From the NCBI RefSeq assembly GCF_029892095.1, contig NZ_JARZAE010000004.1, positions 558,001-622,000 of the forward strand: DNA of 64,000 nucleotides, given 5' to 3'. This DNA is from Kitasatospora sp. MAP12-44 (lineage in GTDB: Bacteria; Actinomycetota; Actinomycetes; Streptomycetales; Streptomycetaceae). A program made the position numbers and the translations under genes. The notes under the pieces are model-generated. The model was not told where the DNA came from. It searched no databases and saw nothing but the letters and a program-made list of their open reading frames with translations. Positions 1-28,615 of the stretch are shown piece after piece (positions within the stretch are counted from its first letter, which is position 1; each line of letters opens with the position of its first letter).

Positions 1-5
1 CTCGC

Positions 6-668
6 GTGTCGCAGCCGCCGCAGCCGCAGCCGCAGCCGCAGCCCCGGTGGCCCGGCCGGGCCCGCCGGTTCCTCGATGTCGTCACCGGGCTGTCAGCCCT
101 GCTGCTGCTCTCCCCGCTGCTGCTCGTGCTCGCCGTGGTGGTGCGCGCGAGCAGCGCCGGCCCGGTGCTCTTCCGCCAGCAGCGAGTCGGCGAACGCGGC
201 CGGCTGTTCACCCTGTACAAGTTCCGATCCATGCGCGCCGGCGCCACCGGCCCCGAGGTGACCGGTCGCGGTGACCCGCGGGTGACCCGGGTGGGCCGGC
301 TGCTGCGCGCTACCAGCCTCGACGAGCTCCCGCAGCTGCTCAACCTGCTGCGAGGCGACATGACCCTGGTCGGGCCGCGTCCGGAGACTCCCGCGCTGGC
401 CCGCCGCTATCCGCCGCAGTGCCGCTGGGTCTTCGCCTACCGCCCCGGCCTGACCGGGCCGGTCCAGCTGCGCGCGAACGAGCTGGCGGCCGCGCCGCAG
501 GGCGTCGCCGATCCGGAGGCGTACTACCTGGAGGTCCTGGTGCCGCAGCGGGTCGCGCTGGACAGCGAGTACCTCGCGACCTCCTCGATCGCGGGCGACC
601 TGGCCGTCGTGCTGCGCACCGTCGGGCACCTGCTCGCGCTGCGGCGCCTGCTCCCACCAGCTCACTGA
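6..668 (+). CDS. Bacterial sugar transferase (polyprenyl-phosphate phosphoglycosyl transferase)
   Basis: Likely transfers a sugar-1-phosphate from a nucleotide sugar to undecaprenyl phosphate at the inner face of the membrane, the first step of a polysaccharide repeat unit. Seen: 220 residues, one hydrophobic segment at about 29-46, then the family core with YKFRSM at 71-76, DELPQ at 106-110 and LVGPRPE at 121-127. This is the compact WbaP/PglC-like catalytic domain without the extra N-terminal membrane helices of long members. The N-terminus carries a Pro-Gln repeat encoded by a CCGCAG tandem repeat. The GTG at 6 is the first start visible; only five bases precede it, so a start upstream of the window is possible. 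It is followed on the same strand by epimerase and glycosyltransferase genes, which supports a polysaccharide role. The exact sugar is unknown. Confidence 0.88.
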   Translation: MSQPPQPQPQPQPRWPGRARRFLDVVTGLSALLLLSPLLLVLAVVVRASSAGPVLFRQQRVGERGRLFTLYKFRSMRAGATGPEVTGRGDPRVTRVGRLLRATSLDELPQLLNLLRGDMTLVGPRPETPALARRYPPQCRWVFAYRPGLTGPVQLRANELAAAPQGVADPEAYYLEVLVPQRVALDSEYLATSSIAGDLAVVLRTVGHLLALRRLLPPAH

Positions 669-696
669 ACACCTGTCAGAACTGAACACCTGTCAG
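664..696. repeat. 16-bp direct repeat across the sugar transferase stop
   Basis: ACTGAACACCTGTCAG occurs at 664-679 and again, identical, at 681-696, a 17-bp period. The first copy contains the stop codon of the sugar transferase; the second lies just ahead of the epimerase ribosome site. It looks like a recent tandem duplication. No regulatory role can be shown. Confidence 0.8.
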
Positions 697-718
697 CAGG
701 GGGGCAAGGAGGTTCGAG

Positions 719-1717
719 ATGCGCACCGTGGTCACCGGCGCGGCCGGATTCATCGGGTCCCACCTGTGCGAGCACCTGCTCGGCTGCGGCGACGAGGTGG
801 TCGGCGTCGACTCAATGACCGACTACTACGACCCCGGGCGCAAGGAGCGCAACCTCGCCGCCCTGCTCGGTCGCCCGCGCTTCGCCTTCCGGCGCGCGGA
901 CCTGCTGGGCATACCGCTCGCGGAGCTCTTCGCCACCACCGAAGTGGTCTACCACCTGGCCGGCCAGCCGGGCGTGCGGGCCTCCTGGGGCGAGAACTTC
1001 GCGCAGTACCTGGAGCGGAACGTCCAGGCGACCCAGCGGGTGCTGGAGGCCGCGCGCGGGGCGCGGCTGCGCAAGCTCGTCTACGCCTCCAGCTCCTCGG
1101 TCTACGGCGACGCCGAGGCCTACCCCACCGCCGAGACCCTGCGACCGCGACCGGTCTCCCCCTACGGCGTCACCAAGCTGGCCGCCGAGCACCTGTGCGA
1201 GCTCTACCGGACCTGCTTCGGCCTCCCGACCGTCTCGCTGCGGCTATTCAGCGTCTACGGCCCGCGCCAGCGCCCCGACATGGCCTTCGCTCGGCTGATC
1301 CCGGCCGCACTCACGGGCGATCCGTTCCCCCTGCACGGCGACGGCCTGCAGACCCGGGACTTCACATATGTGCGGGACGTGGTGACGGTGATGCGGCAGG
1401 CCGCGCTGCGCCCGTGGACCGGGGTGGCCAACGTGGGCGGGGGCCAGTGCGTGACGATGAACCAGGTCATCGACATCGTCTCCGAGTTGGCCGCGCCGGT
1501 GGTGCTGCGCCGACTGCCGGAGCAGGACGGCGACGTGCGGCACACGGCCGCCGACACCGCACTGGCCCGGCGCCACCTCGGCTACCGGCCGAGGGTGGGG
1601 ATCCGCGAGGGGCTCGCGGCCATGGTCGAGGCCGAGCGCGCGACGCGGGTCGGAGCCCTGGTGGGTGCGGCGGCGGCCGGCGCGCCGGCCGTGACGGGTT
1701 CGGCGGTGCCACGATGA
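719..1717 (+). CDS. NAD-dependent nucleotide-sugar epimerase/dehydratase (extended SDR)
   Basis: Predicted cytoplasmic enzyme that epimerises a UDP-sugar, supplying precursors to the polysaccharide locus. Seen: the Rossmann motif GAAGFIGSH at 7-15, the Ser-rich strand SSSSVYG at 124-130, and the catalytic pair Y149 and K153 in SPYGVTK. The DYYD segment near residue 35 is common in UDP-glucuronate 4-epimerases, so that activity is a reasonable but unproven guess; UDP-glucose 4-epimerase is the main alternative. The 332-residue length is normal. The ATG is preceded by AAGGAGG with a six-base gap, a near-ideal ribosome site. The stop overlaps the next gene (ATGA), so the two are probably translationally coupled. 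Confidence 0.9.
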   Translation: MRTVVTGAAGFIGSHLCEHLLGCGDEVVGVDSMTDYYDPGRKERNLAALLGRPRFAFRRADLLGIPLAELFATTEVVYHLAGQPGVRASWGENFAQYLERNVQATQRVLEAARGARLRKLVYASSSSVYGDAEAYPTAETLRPRPVSPYGVTKLAAEHLCELYRTCFGLPTVSLRLFSVYGPRQRPDMAFARLIPAALTGDPFPLHGDGLQTRDFTYVRDVVTVMRQAALRPWTGVANVGGGQCVTMNQVIDIVSELAAPVVLRRLPEQDGDVRHTAADTALARRHLGYRPRVGIREGLAAMVEAERATRVGALVGAAAAGAPAVTGSAVPR

Positions 1718-2931
1718 CCGGCTGGCCTGCCGCCCCGGCGCTGGTTGCCCCCCGCAGGCAGCTGCCGCCCCAGCCCGCCCCACCCCGGGTGAAGGTGCTG
1801 CACGTGATCACCCGGTTCTGGGCGGGCGCGGGCGGCAACACGCTGATGACGGCCGTCGGCATGGATCCGCAGGTGTACGAGGTCTGGGTCGCCGGGGTGC
1901 CCGGTGGCGACCTGTGGGAGCGGGCCCGGGCGGCCGGTGTGCGGACCGTGGAGATCCCGGGCTTTCGCGAAGTGCTCACCCCGGCCGACCTCTTGGTGCT
2001 GTGCCGGCTGATCCGGCTGATCCGGCGCGAGCGGTTCTCCGTCGTGCACACTCATTCGGCGAAGGGCGGCTTCCTGGGGCGGTTCGCCGCCGGCGCCTGC
2101 CGGACGCCGGTCGTGGTCCACACCTTCCACGGCCTCAGCTTCCACGACCGGATGCCGCGTGGCCGGCGGGCGCTCTACCGCCGCTTGGAGCGGCTGCCGC
2201 GCCGGTTCACGGACGTCTTCCTCGCGGTCGCCCCGCAGCTGGCCCGGGAGGTGGTCGAGCAGCGGCTCGCGCCACCCGGGCGGGTACGGGTGGTGCCCTC
2301 GGCCGTCGACCTGGAGGACATCCCCGCCGACTACGACCCGGCCGCCCGCTGGGAGCTGGGCGTACCGGAGAGCGTCGCGCTGGTCGGCACGATCGGTCGG
2401 ATCGACCGGCAGAAGGCACCGCTGGACTTCGTCAGAATGGCGGCGGCGGTGCACGCCGAGCACCCCGACACCGCGTTCGTGATGGTCGGCGGCGGCCCGC
2501 TGGAGGACGACGTGCGGGGGCTGGCGGCCGAACTGGGCGTGCCGGTGCAGCTCGTCGGGTATCGTCCGGACGCCGCGAGACTGGTCGCGGGTCTGGACGT
2601 CTTCGTCGTCGCCTCGCTCTACGAAGGACTGGGTCGAGCCCTGACCGAGGCGCTGGCCGCGGCCCGTCCGGTCGCGGCCACCTGTGTCAACGGCATCCCC
2701 GACCTGGTGGAGCCCGGCGCCACCGGCCTGCTCTCGGCGCCGGGCGACCCCGCCGCGCTGGCCCGCGCGGTCGGCTGGCTCCTCGACCACCCCGAGCAGG
2801 CGAGCGCGATGGGCCGCCAGGGCCGCGCCCGGGTCCGCGCGACCTTCGACCCGGCGGCCATGTGCGCGGCCATCGACCACTGCTACCGCCACCTGCTCGG
2901 CCTACCGACGGTGTCCCCGGACAGGCCCTAA
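1714..2931 (+). CDS. GT4-family (GT-B fold) glycosyltransferase
   Basis: Retaining glycosyltransferase expected to add a sugar to a lipid-linked intermediate on the cytoplasmic face of the membrane. Seen: 405 residues; an N-terminal Rossmann half beginning KVLHVITRF near residue 27; a THSAKGG segment typical of GT4 acceptor-side loops; and in the C-terminal half the E304-x7-E312 motif in YEGLGRALTEAL, used by this family for the nucleotide-sugar donor. The start is fixed by the ATGA overlap with the upstream epimerase. A longer frame continues upstream but is only the shadow of the epimerase gene. Donor and acceptor cannot be read from the sequence. Confidence 0.9.
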   Translation: MTGWPAAPALVAPRRQLPPQPAPPRVKVLHVITRFWAGAGGNTLMTAVGMDPQVYEVWVAGVPGGDLWERARAAGVRTVEIPGFREVLTPADLLVLCRLIRLIRRERFSVVHTHSAKGGFLGRFAAGACRTPVVVHTFHGLSFHDRMPRGRRALYRRLERLPRRFTDVFLAVAPQLAREVVEQRLAPPGRVRVVPSAVDLEDIPADYDPAARWELGVPESVALVGTIGRIDRQKAPLDFVRMAAAVHAEHPDTAFVMVGGGPLEDDVRGLAAELGVPVQLVGYRPDAARLVAGLDVFVVASLYEGLGRALTEALAAARPVAATCVNGIPDLVEPGATGLLSAPGDPAALARAVGWLLDHPEQASAMGRQGRARVRATFDPAAMCAAIDHCYRHLLGLPTVSPDRP

Positions 2932-2956
2932 GCGCGGAGGCACCTAGCGGAGGCAG

Positions 2957-4291
2957 CTATTCGACGGGGTGTCTCGTGGGGCGTCCGAGCTGCCAGACCT
3001 GCCAGCCGGCGCGCTGCCACACCTCGGTGTCGACGGCGTTGCGCACATCGATGACCACCCGTCGTGCCGCCAGCAGCGCCGCCGCGGCCGGGAGTTCGGG
3101 GTCCTTGGTGAACTGGGGCCACTCGGTACCGATCACGACCGCCTGTGCGCCCCGGATCGCGTCCAGCGCCGAGGTGGCGTGGACGAACTCGGGGTGACTC
3201 CTGGCGAGGGCCTCGCCGGCCTGAGGGTCGTAGACCACCGGCAAGGCGCCGCGACGGTGCAGCAGCTCGGCCAGGTTCAGCGCCGGGGAGTCGCGCAGGT
3301 CGTCGGTGCCGGCCTTGAAGGACGCGCCGAGGACGGCGATCCGCCGACCGGCAAGGGTGCCGTCGCACGCCCGGGCCACCAGGTCGGCGGCCTGGACCGG
3401 GCGGGCGCGGTTCACCGCGTCGACGGCCTCAAGCAGCTGGTGGGCGTTGCGGGCACCCAGTTCGCCGATGCGGTGGGTGAAGGCCCGCACGTCCTTGGGC
3501 AGGCAGCCGCCGCCGTATCCGATGCCGGGCCGCATGCCGCCATGGCCGATCCGGGCGTCCACGCCCAGCGCGTAGGCGAGCGTGTTGACGTCGGCCCCGG
3601 TCAGGGCACACACGTCGCTCATCGCATTGATGTAGGAGATCTTCATCGCGAGGAAGGAGTTCGCCGCAGACTTGATCATCTCGGCCGTCTGCGGATCGGT
3701 GACGATCAGTTCGACACCGCCGGCCAGGATCGGCGCGTACACCTCGCGCACGGTGCGCTCGGCCCGCTCGGAGGTGAGACCGATGACGATGCGGTCCGGG
3801 GTCAGGGTGTCCTCGATCGCGTGGCCCTCGCGAAGGAACTCCGGGTTCCAGGAGACCTCGGCGGTGCCGGCCGGTGCCAGGCGCTGAAAGACCTCGGTGA
3901 TCTTGGCGACGGTGCCGACCGTGACCGTGGACTTGCCGATGATCAGACTGGGTCGCGTCAGGTGCGGCGCCAGGGCCTGGCAGGCGGCGATCAGCTGGCT
4001 CATGTCGTAGCCCTGTCCGCCCTGGGCGAGGGGGGTTCCGACGGCGAGAAAGTGGACGTCCGCGAACTCGGCGGCCTCGCGGATGTCCTCGGTGAACCTC
4101 AGCCGCCCACCGGCGACATGGCGGGCGAGGAGCCCGTCCAGGCCCTCCTCGTAGAACCACGCCTTTCCGGTGGCGAGCTGGGCGGCCTTGGCCGGGTCCA
4201 GCTCGACGCCGACCACCTCGTGGCCGAGTTCCGCCATGGCGGCGGCGTGCGGGGCCCCCAGATGCCCGCAGCCGATGACTGATACGCGCAT
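2957..4291 (-). CDS. UDP-glucose 6-dehydrogenase family protein
   Basis: Oxidises a UDP-sugar such as UDP-glucose to its uronic acid with NAD, in the cytoplasm. Seen: 444 residues, NAD loop GCGHLG at 7-12, the substrate segment NPEFLREG at 149-156, MIKSAANSF near 206-214 with its conserved Lys and Asn, and the catalytic Cys263 in GYGGGCLPKD. The common KSTVPVGT signature reads KSTVTVGT here, a Pro-to-Thr change that is probably neutral. It is convergent with the glycosyltransferase 25 bp away. UDP-GlcNAc or UDP-ManNAc dehydrogenases share the fold, so the exact substrate stays open. Together with the adjacent epimerase it could supply glucuronate or galacturonate. Confidence 0.9.
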   Translation of the reverse strand: MRVSVIGCGHLGAPHAAAMAELGHEVVGVELDPAKAAQLATGKAWFYEEGLDGLLARHVAGGRLRFTEDIREAAEFADVHFLAVGTPLAQGGQGYDMSQLIAACQALAPHLTRPSLIIGKSTVTVGTVAKITEVFQRLAPAGTAEVSWNPEFLREGHAIEDTLTPDRIVIGLTSERAERTVREVYAPILAGGVELIVTDPQTAEMIKSAANSFLAMKISYINAMSDVCALTGADVNTLAYALGVDARIGHGGMRPGIGYGGGCLPKDVRAFTHRIGELGARNAHQLLEAVDAVNRARPVQAADLVARACDGTLAGRRIAVLGASFKAGTDDLRDSPALNLAELLHRRGALPVVYDPQAGEALARSHPEFVHATSALDAIRGAQAVVIGTEWPQFTKDPELPAAAALLAARRVVIDVRNAVDTEVWQRAGWQVWQLGRPTRHPVE

Positions 4292-4304
4292 CTGCTTTCC
4301 CTGT

Positions 4305-4328
4305 CTGGTCGCAGTCCTGGTCGCAGTC
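4305..4328. repeat. 12-bp tandem repeat upstream of the dehydrogenase gene
   Basis: CTGGTCGCAGTC is present twice in tandem and is followed by a partial third copy. It lies in the short gap upstream of the UDP-sugar dehydrogenase start on the - strand. It is another example of the short duplications found throughout this window. Confidence 0.7.
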
Positions 4329-4396
4329 CTGGTGCTGGTCCGCCGTTCAGCTCACGACGTCTACGGGACGCTATCCCTGCACCCGACCCGCTGCGG

Positions 4397-4888
4397 CTAC
4401 GACACCACGACGGTGACCTGCCAGGTCTTCCCGGCCGCGGTACCGCTGCTCAACCGGGCTTCGCCCGCCCTCGTGCCCTGGAAGATCCCCGGGGTGACGC
4501 CGATGGGAGCGGTGAGCATCCCGGCACCGGCGTCGGTCAGCACGGGCGGGCTGGAGCTGACCACGGCGCTCCAGCGGCCTGCTGACGTCGGATCGCCCGA
4601 CGGCGGGGTGAGGAAGACGGCGAGCCGACTGCCGAGTGGCAGGCAGAAGACGCCGGAGTCGGCCTCGGTGAGCGTGCCGGCCATGCCCGGCAGCACTGCC
4701 TCGGGTGGCTGGCGGCATGCCGCGGCCGCCTGTGCGGCGGGGTGGGCCGACGCCGTCGTCGCCGCCCTCGCCGTCGTCGCCGTCGTCGCCGTCTTCGCCG
4801 TCTTCGCCGTCGAGCAGCCTGCGGCGGCGAGCACGACGATCAGGGCCGACAGCATCACGCGACCGCGTCGCGCCGTGCGTGGTGACAC
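4397..4888 (-). CDS. Putative secreted lipoprotein, unknown function
   Basis: Seen: 163 residues from a GTG start that has GGAAGG six bases upstream. A longer frame runs upstream to an ATG at 4948, but that stretch is Arg/Pro-rich and has no signal. From the GTG the protein opens with SPRTARRGR, a hydrophobic run and a lipobox ending LAAAGC with Cys at about 25, so it should be lipidated and exported. After the Cys comes a low-complexity Thr/Ala/Lys linker encoded by 9-bp repeats (about 4752-4812), then a domain of about 110 residues. I recognise no family. It lies 72 bp downstream of a secreted protein gene on the same strand. Confidence 0.62.
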   Translation of the reverse strand: MSPRTARRGRVMLSALIVVLAAAGCSTAKTAKTATTATTARAATTASAHPAAQAAAACRQPPEAVLPGMAGTLTEADSGVFCLPLGSRLAVFLTPPSGDPTSAGRWSAVVSSSPPVLTDAGAGMLTAPIGVTPGIFQGTRAGEARLSSGTAAGKTWQVTVVVS

Positions 4889-4960
4889 ACGCGTCCTTCC
4901 AAGTGGGGGCGGGGAACGCGATGGCGCGCCGCGGGAGCGGCGCGCCATCCTGACGGATCG

Positions 4961-5977
4961 TCAGTGCTGGTTGGTGGCACTGGTGTAGGAGCTGACGCAG
5001 CCTCCGGCACCACCGTTGAAGTTGTTGCTCCAGAGCGACTGCACGGCGTACTTGGCGCCGTTCATGGTGATGATCGACGAGGCGCCCTGGCCGCTGGCGA
5101 CCCAGGCGCACTTGTCCCCGGTCTCGGAGCCCGTGCTGTCGACCCAACCGCTGCTCGGCGCGGGGTCGGTGAGGGTCTCGGCGTACTCGTGGCCGCCGAC
5201 GATGGTGACGCCCTCGGTCGCCCCGTTGACACCGCTGCTGCCGGTGGCCACGAAGTTGGCGCCGCAGCCGGTGCCGGCGTCGGAGACGTACGGCATGTTG
5301 GTGTACGGGAGATCCTTGCCGCTGCTGGTGCTGGTGTGGTCGTGCCAGGCGCAGTACTGGGTCCCGAAGCCCGACGGGACGACGCCGTGCGCCGCGTCCA
5401 CGATGATCTGGACGTTGTCGCCGGAGACCCCGAAGTGCGCGGCGGCCTTGGCCGCTTCGGCGGCTATCGCCGTCTGGCCGGGCTTGGCCGGGGCCTTGAT
5501 CGAGCTGTCCAGCCAGGTGCCCGCCACCGGGTTCGAGGAGGGGTGGCCCACCGCGGTGCCCGCGCCGTTGCACTGGGTGGTGCCGACGGCCACGCCCTGG
5601 CAGTACTGCGTCTGGGAGTTGGACCAGCTGTCGCCGGTGCCGTACGCGTGCTGGAAGAACGAGAGCTGGAGCGCGGCCTCGCCCGAGGGGTCGTTGGTGA
5701 CCGTGGAGCCGGTGCCCCACTGGTTCCCCCAGTACACGATGTAGACCTTCTGGTTGGTGACGATGTTGCCGCCGCCGTAGGCCAGGTTGTTGCCGGTGGC
5801 GGCCGGGGCCGCGGACCGGGTGTGCAGGGCGTGGCCGGCGGTCTCCGGGACCTGGGCGCCCGCCGGGGCGGCGGCGAGCAGCGCGGCGGCGGCCAGCGCG
5901 GCGGCCGATACGACGGCGAGGCCGGTCGTCTTCGCGGAGGTGCGCCGGGTGGGGGCGTGCAGAATCGAGCGCAGCAA
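4961..5977 (-). CDS. Secreted protein with a GGHEYAE motif (EXORDIUM-like?)
   Basis: Seen: 338 residues from a TTG start preceded by GAAGGG at seven bases. A classical signal peptide follows: basic stretch, a long Ala/Leu/Val core, then APAGAQ as a plausible cleavage site. The mature part has a YIVYWGNQW strand, several Cys, and GGHEYAETLTDP near residues 261-272 followed by a Trp-rich tail. Known: a motif of this kind (HE-x-x-E followed by T[DN]P and an aromatic) occurs in bacterial relatives of plant phosphate-induced/EXORDIUM proteins. Inferred: an extracellular, possibly metal-binding protein. It is not a standard HExxH protease because the third ligand position is Glu. A longer upstream frame exists but would bury the signal peptide. 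Confidence 0.6.
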   Translation of the reverse strand: MLRSILHAPTRRTSAKTTGLAVVSAAALAAAALLAAAPAGAQVPETAGHALHTRSAAPAATGNNLAYGGGNIVTNQKVYIVYWGNQWGTGSTVTNDPSGEAALQLSFFQHAYGTGDSWSNSQTQYCQGVAVGTTQCNGAGTAVGHPSSNPVAGTWLDSSIKAPAKPGQTAIAAEAAKAAAHFGVSGDNVQIIVDAAHGVVPSGFGTQYCAWHDHTSTSSGKDLPYTNMPYVSDAGTGCGANFVATGSSGVNGATEGVTIVGGHEYAETLTDPAPSSGWVDSTGSETGDKCAWVASGQGASSIITMNGAKYAVQSLWSNNFNGGAGGCVSSYTSATNQH

Positions 5978-6433
5978 GGTAATGCCCTTCGATGTGGGTG
6001 GTCGACGGGGCGTGCGACGGCGCGGCCGATGCTCGCAGGGGTACTGCGGGCAGGGGGCGGCCGGGCCGTGGTGGCGCGGAACCTGTGGGGGGATGGACCC
6101 GGCCGATTGCGGATCGCGGCGAGCGTAGCCAGCTGGCGGAACGCGGTCAAGCAAGTCAACTCAGATGAATTTCAGAGGGACTGACGGGTTTCGGGCCGCA
6201 CGAAAAAAATTCTTCGGAAAGGTGTGACACAACCGGGGACGTCGACGCTGAACGACACGAGACGAGCCTCGACCGACCGATCCCGTCGGATCGCCCGCGA
6301 CGACGCCGAGCACCTGCTCGCCGTTGCCACGGACGGTACGAAGGGCGGTCGAGGCTCCCTCGCCGACCTGCTCGCCGCCGCAGCCGCCCTGGGCTCGGCG
6401 TACGAACCGGTCGGCAGCGGCAAGGCCTCCCGT

Positions 6434-6467
6434 GGGGTCGACGGGATTTCCCGGTCCCGTCGACCCC
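6434..6467 (-). terminator. Hairpin terminator downstream of the NRPS (distal)
   Basis: Perfect 13-bp stem: GGGGTCGACGGGA (6434-6446) pairs with TCCCGTCGACCCC (6455-6467) across an 8-nt loop. It lies about 87 bp beyond the NRPS stop on the - strand and is the second of two consecutive hairpins. There is no U-tract, as usual in high-GC actinobacteria. Confidence 0.75.
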
Positions 6468-6482
6468 GCGGCGCACCGCGTG

Positions 6483-6516
6483 CTCCCGGTCCGGCTGGGG
6501 TCGGCCGGACCGGGAG
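6483..6516 (-). terminator. Hairpin terminator downstream of the NRPS (proximal)
   Basis: Perfect 13-bp stem: CTCCCGGTCCGGC (6483-6495) pairs with GCCGGACCGGGAG (6504-6516) across an 8-nt loop. It begins about 37 bp after the NRPS stop codon. With the second hairpin it forms a tandem terminator that should isolate the 20-kb NRPS transcript from the downstream genes. Confidence 0.75.
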
Positions 6517-6553
6517 AGGCCGCCGACCCGCCGGTGACCTGCTACAGCATGTG

Positions 6554-26971
<20,418 letters not shown>

Positions 26972-27379
26972 GCCTGGAGCTCCTTAACGGGTTCGTCAGG
27001 TTGGTGGCGACAAGCGCCGCAGGCGCGGGCGAGCACGCCCGGCACGGCCGGCCGCGAGCAGTTCGCGAGCAGTTCGCGAGCAGTTCGCGAGCAGTTCGCG
27101 AGCAGCTCGCGAGCAGCTCGCGCGGAAAGCTTCTGCAGGCGGCCAGGGTTTTCGGTCCGCGGTCAAAACTCTGCAAAGAGTCTCTATGTACGATCTATAT
27201 CGACCACGCCGCCGTACAGCGGCGACGCGGCTACGCGGGCGCGCGGGCCACCGCGGCCCAGGCGGCACCACTCGGCCAGCGTGCTGACGACGACAGCCAC
27301 GCAGAAGCATTCGTCAGCGAAGTGACTCATCGGGGGATATCTGCGGGCTCGCGGTGGATATCGGTACGGCGACTCGGCG
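26972..27379. other. Divergent control region, NRPS / cupin
   Basis: A 408-bp gap between two divergent starts. It contains the NRPS ribosome site (AAGGAG near the ATG at 26971), the 11-bp repeat array at 27054-27119, and an A/T-rich island near 27165-27205 that is the best place for promoters. Frames reading through it are Arg/Ser repeats and look non-coding. Confidence 0.6.
27054..27119. repeat. Six tandem copies of an 11-bp repeat upstream of the NRPS
   Basis: GCGAGCAGTTC occurs four times in tandem (27054-27097), followed by two copies of the variant GCGAGCAGCTC (27098-27119). At the junctions of the first four copies the sequence reads TTCGCGA, so the palindrome TCGCGA recurs every 11 bp on one face of the helix. 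The array lies about 83-148 bp upstream of the NRPS start. It could be an iterated regulator site or a slippage product. Confidence 0.85.
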
Positions 27380-28240
27380 TTGGCCGGAAGGGATCGCCAG
27401 CTGCGGATCCAGGGCGATCGCCTGTCCCCGGCGCTGGTCATCACCCAGCCGTCGTCTTTCGACGAGTACGCGCGACAGCTCATGGTCCCCCCGGCGATCA
27501 TGGATCTGGCTCGCAAGGCGGTCAACATCCGGCTCTCCGCCTGGGAGATCGAGGCGATGCGCAAGCACCTCGAACCCGCCGGCACTGCCACCCACGACAT
27601 GCCCGGCAACAAGCTCGGCCTGCTGCGCCGGATCCTGCTGGCCAAGGCCGCTGACGACAAGACGCACCCGCCGTACATTCGCGTGGCCTGCACGGGCCGT
27701 GGCATCTACGACAACTGGGCCACGGAGTTCGACTACGTGCGGGACCTCGGCATCACACCTGTCGACGCCGGATCCCCCGTGGTCCTGGAGATCTGGCCGG
27801 CCCAGCACTACTCCCCGATCCACTCGCACGGCAACACCACCGGAATCGTCTACTGCCTGGCCGGCCAACTCGACGTGATGGCCTACGACAAACTCGCCTG
27901 GGACTCCCCCAAGCGGGGCCTGGTCACCCTGACCCCCGGCCAGTGCGCCTGGCTGGCCGGCGACAAGTTCGCCGTGCACAAGGTCTACTGCCCGATGGAC
28001 GGCGACAACGGGCCCACCGGCCCGCGCTACATGAGCGACACCTCGGAGTTCGCGGCCAGCCTCCACGTGTACCTGAACGAGAACGAACTCTCGATGGACT
28101 CGTACACGGCCGCCGACCTCGGCCGCGACACCTTCCACTACATCGACGAGATCGACCACCAGGAGAAGGAGTTCACGACGTTCTCGGACCTCTCCTGGAA
28201 CGTCCTGCGCAAGGTGCTCGCGGACACCGCGCTCGACTGA
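27380..28240 (+). CDS. Cysteine-dioxygenase-like cupin protein
   Basis: Predicted cytoplasmic mononuclear-iron cupin. Seen: 286 residues from a TTG start, with H148 and H150 in SPIHSHGNTTG, a second cupin motif in LVTLTPGQCAWLAGDKFAVH ending at H200, and GQLDV between them; this is the three-His pattern of cysteine-dioxygenase-type proteins. The helical N-terminal 100 residues match no family I know. The start is uncertain: no good ribosome site precedes the TTG at 27380, and ATG 27482 would shorten it by 34 residues. It is divergent from the NRPS and shares its control region, so oxidation of an amino acid or of the peptide is a reasonable guess. A simple cysteine-catabolism role is the alternative. 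Confidence 0.72.
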   Translation: MAGRDRQLRIQGDRLSPALVITQPSSFDEYARQLMVPPAIMDLARKAVNIRLSAWEIEAMRKHLEPAGTATHDMPGNKLGLLRRILLAKAADDKTHPPYIRVACTGRGIYDNWATEFDYVRDLGITPVDAGSPVVLEIWPAQHYSPIHSHGNTTGIVYCLAGQLDVMAYDKLAWDSPKRGLVTLTPGQCAWLAGDKFAVHKVYCPMDGDNGPTGPRYMSDTSEFAASLHVYLNENELSMDSYTAADLGRDTFHYIDEIDHQEKEFTTFSDLSWNVLRKVLADTALD

Positions 28241-28307
28241 CCTCGCAGGCCCCCGCAGCCCGCAGTCGACCGCAGCAGGCCGCAGCGTCGCGGAGAGAGC
28301 GGGGAGG

Positions 28308-28615
28308 TCAGACGGCGCGCTCTCGCGTGATCGCTCGGGCCGTGCGTGCAGCCTTCTGCTCCGTGTCCGTGAGGGCTCCGCTTCCCACGCCGAACAGGCC
28401 CTGGCGAAGGAACACGGCGAGGCCGTGCGCGGCGGCGGCAACGCGGAGCAGCAGGTCGAACGCGTCGTCGGCGTCCGGGGCCAACTGGCGGGCAACGGGC
28501 AGCAGGAGGCCTGCCACCTCGTCGCCGGCCGACGCCAACCCGTCGAACCTGGACTTGTCGAGGCCCGCGTTGAAGGTGATGTCGAACAGGGCCGGTTCCT
28601 CAGCGGCGAAACGGA
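28308..28615 (-). pseudogene. TetR-family regulator, C-terminal fragment
   Basis: Seen: a minus-strand frame whose last 97 or so residues (from about EEPALFDITFNAGLDK to the stop) match the ligand-binding C-terminal domain of TetR regulators, with the usual PALFDI-x-FNAGLDK and AAHGLAVFL patches. Upstream of that the frame is only the antisense of the VOC gene, so the helix-turn-helix half is missing. This is a truncation by rearrangement, not a point frameshift. It has no DNA-binding domain and is almost certainly inactive. Confidence 0.65.

Larger units (their letters stand above)
5978..6553. other. Intergenic region between NRPS end and secreted protein
   Basis: No convincing gene. The part nearest the NRPS holds two strong hairpins (listed separately). 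The middle has an A/T-rich patch near 6200-6215 (a run of A followed by TTC) that could contain the promoter of the secreted-protein/lipoprotein pair on the - strand. A minus-strand frame at 6172-6423 is compositionally biased and shows no domain. Confidence 0.5.

Noticed and set aside
6172..6423. Small minus-strand gene between the NRPS and the secreted protein
   Set aside because: Biased Ala/Arg/Ser composition, no ribosome site and no recognisable domain.
27054..27119. Tandem 11-bp repeats as a CRISPR array
   Set aside because: Units are directly adjacent with no spacers, and no cas genes are present.
27001..27654. Plus-strand frame through the repeat array and cupin start
   Set aside because: It consists of repeat-derived Arg/Ser runs, then the wrong frame of the cupin gene.
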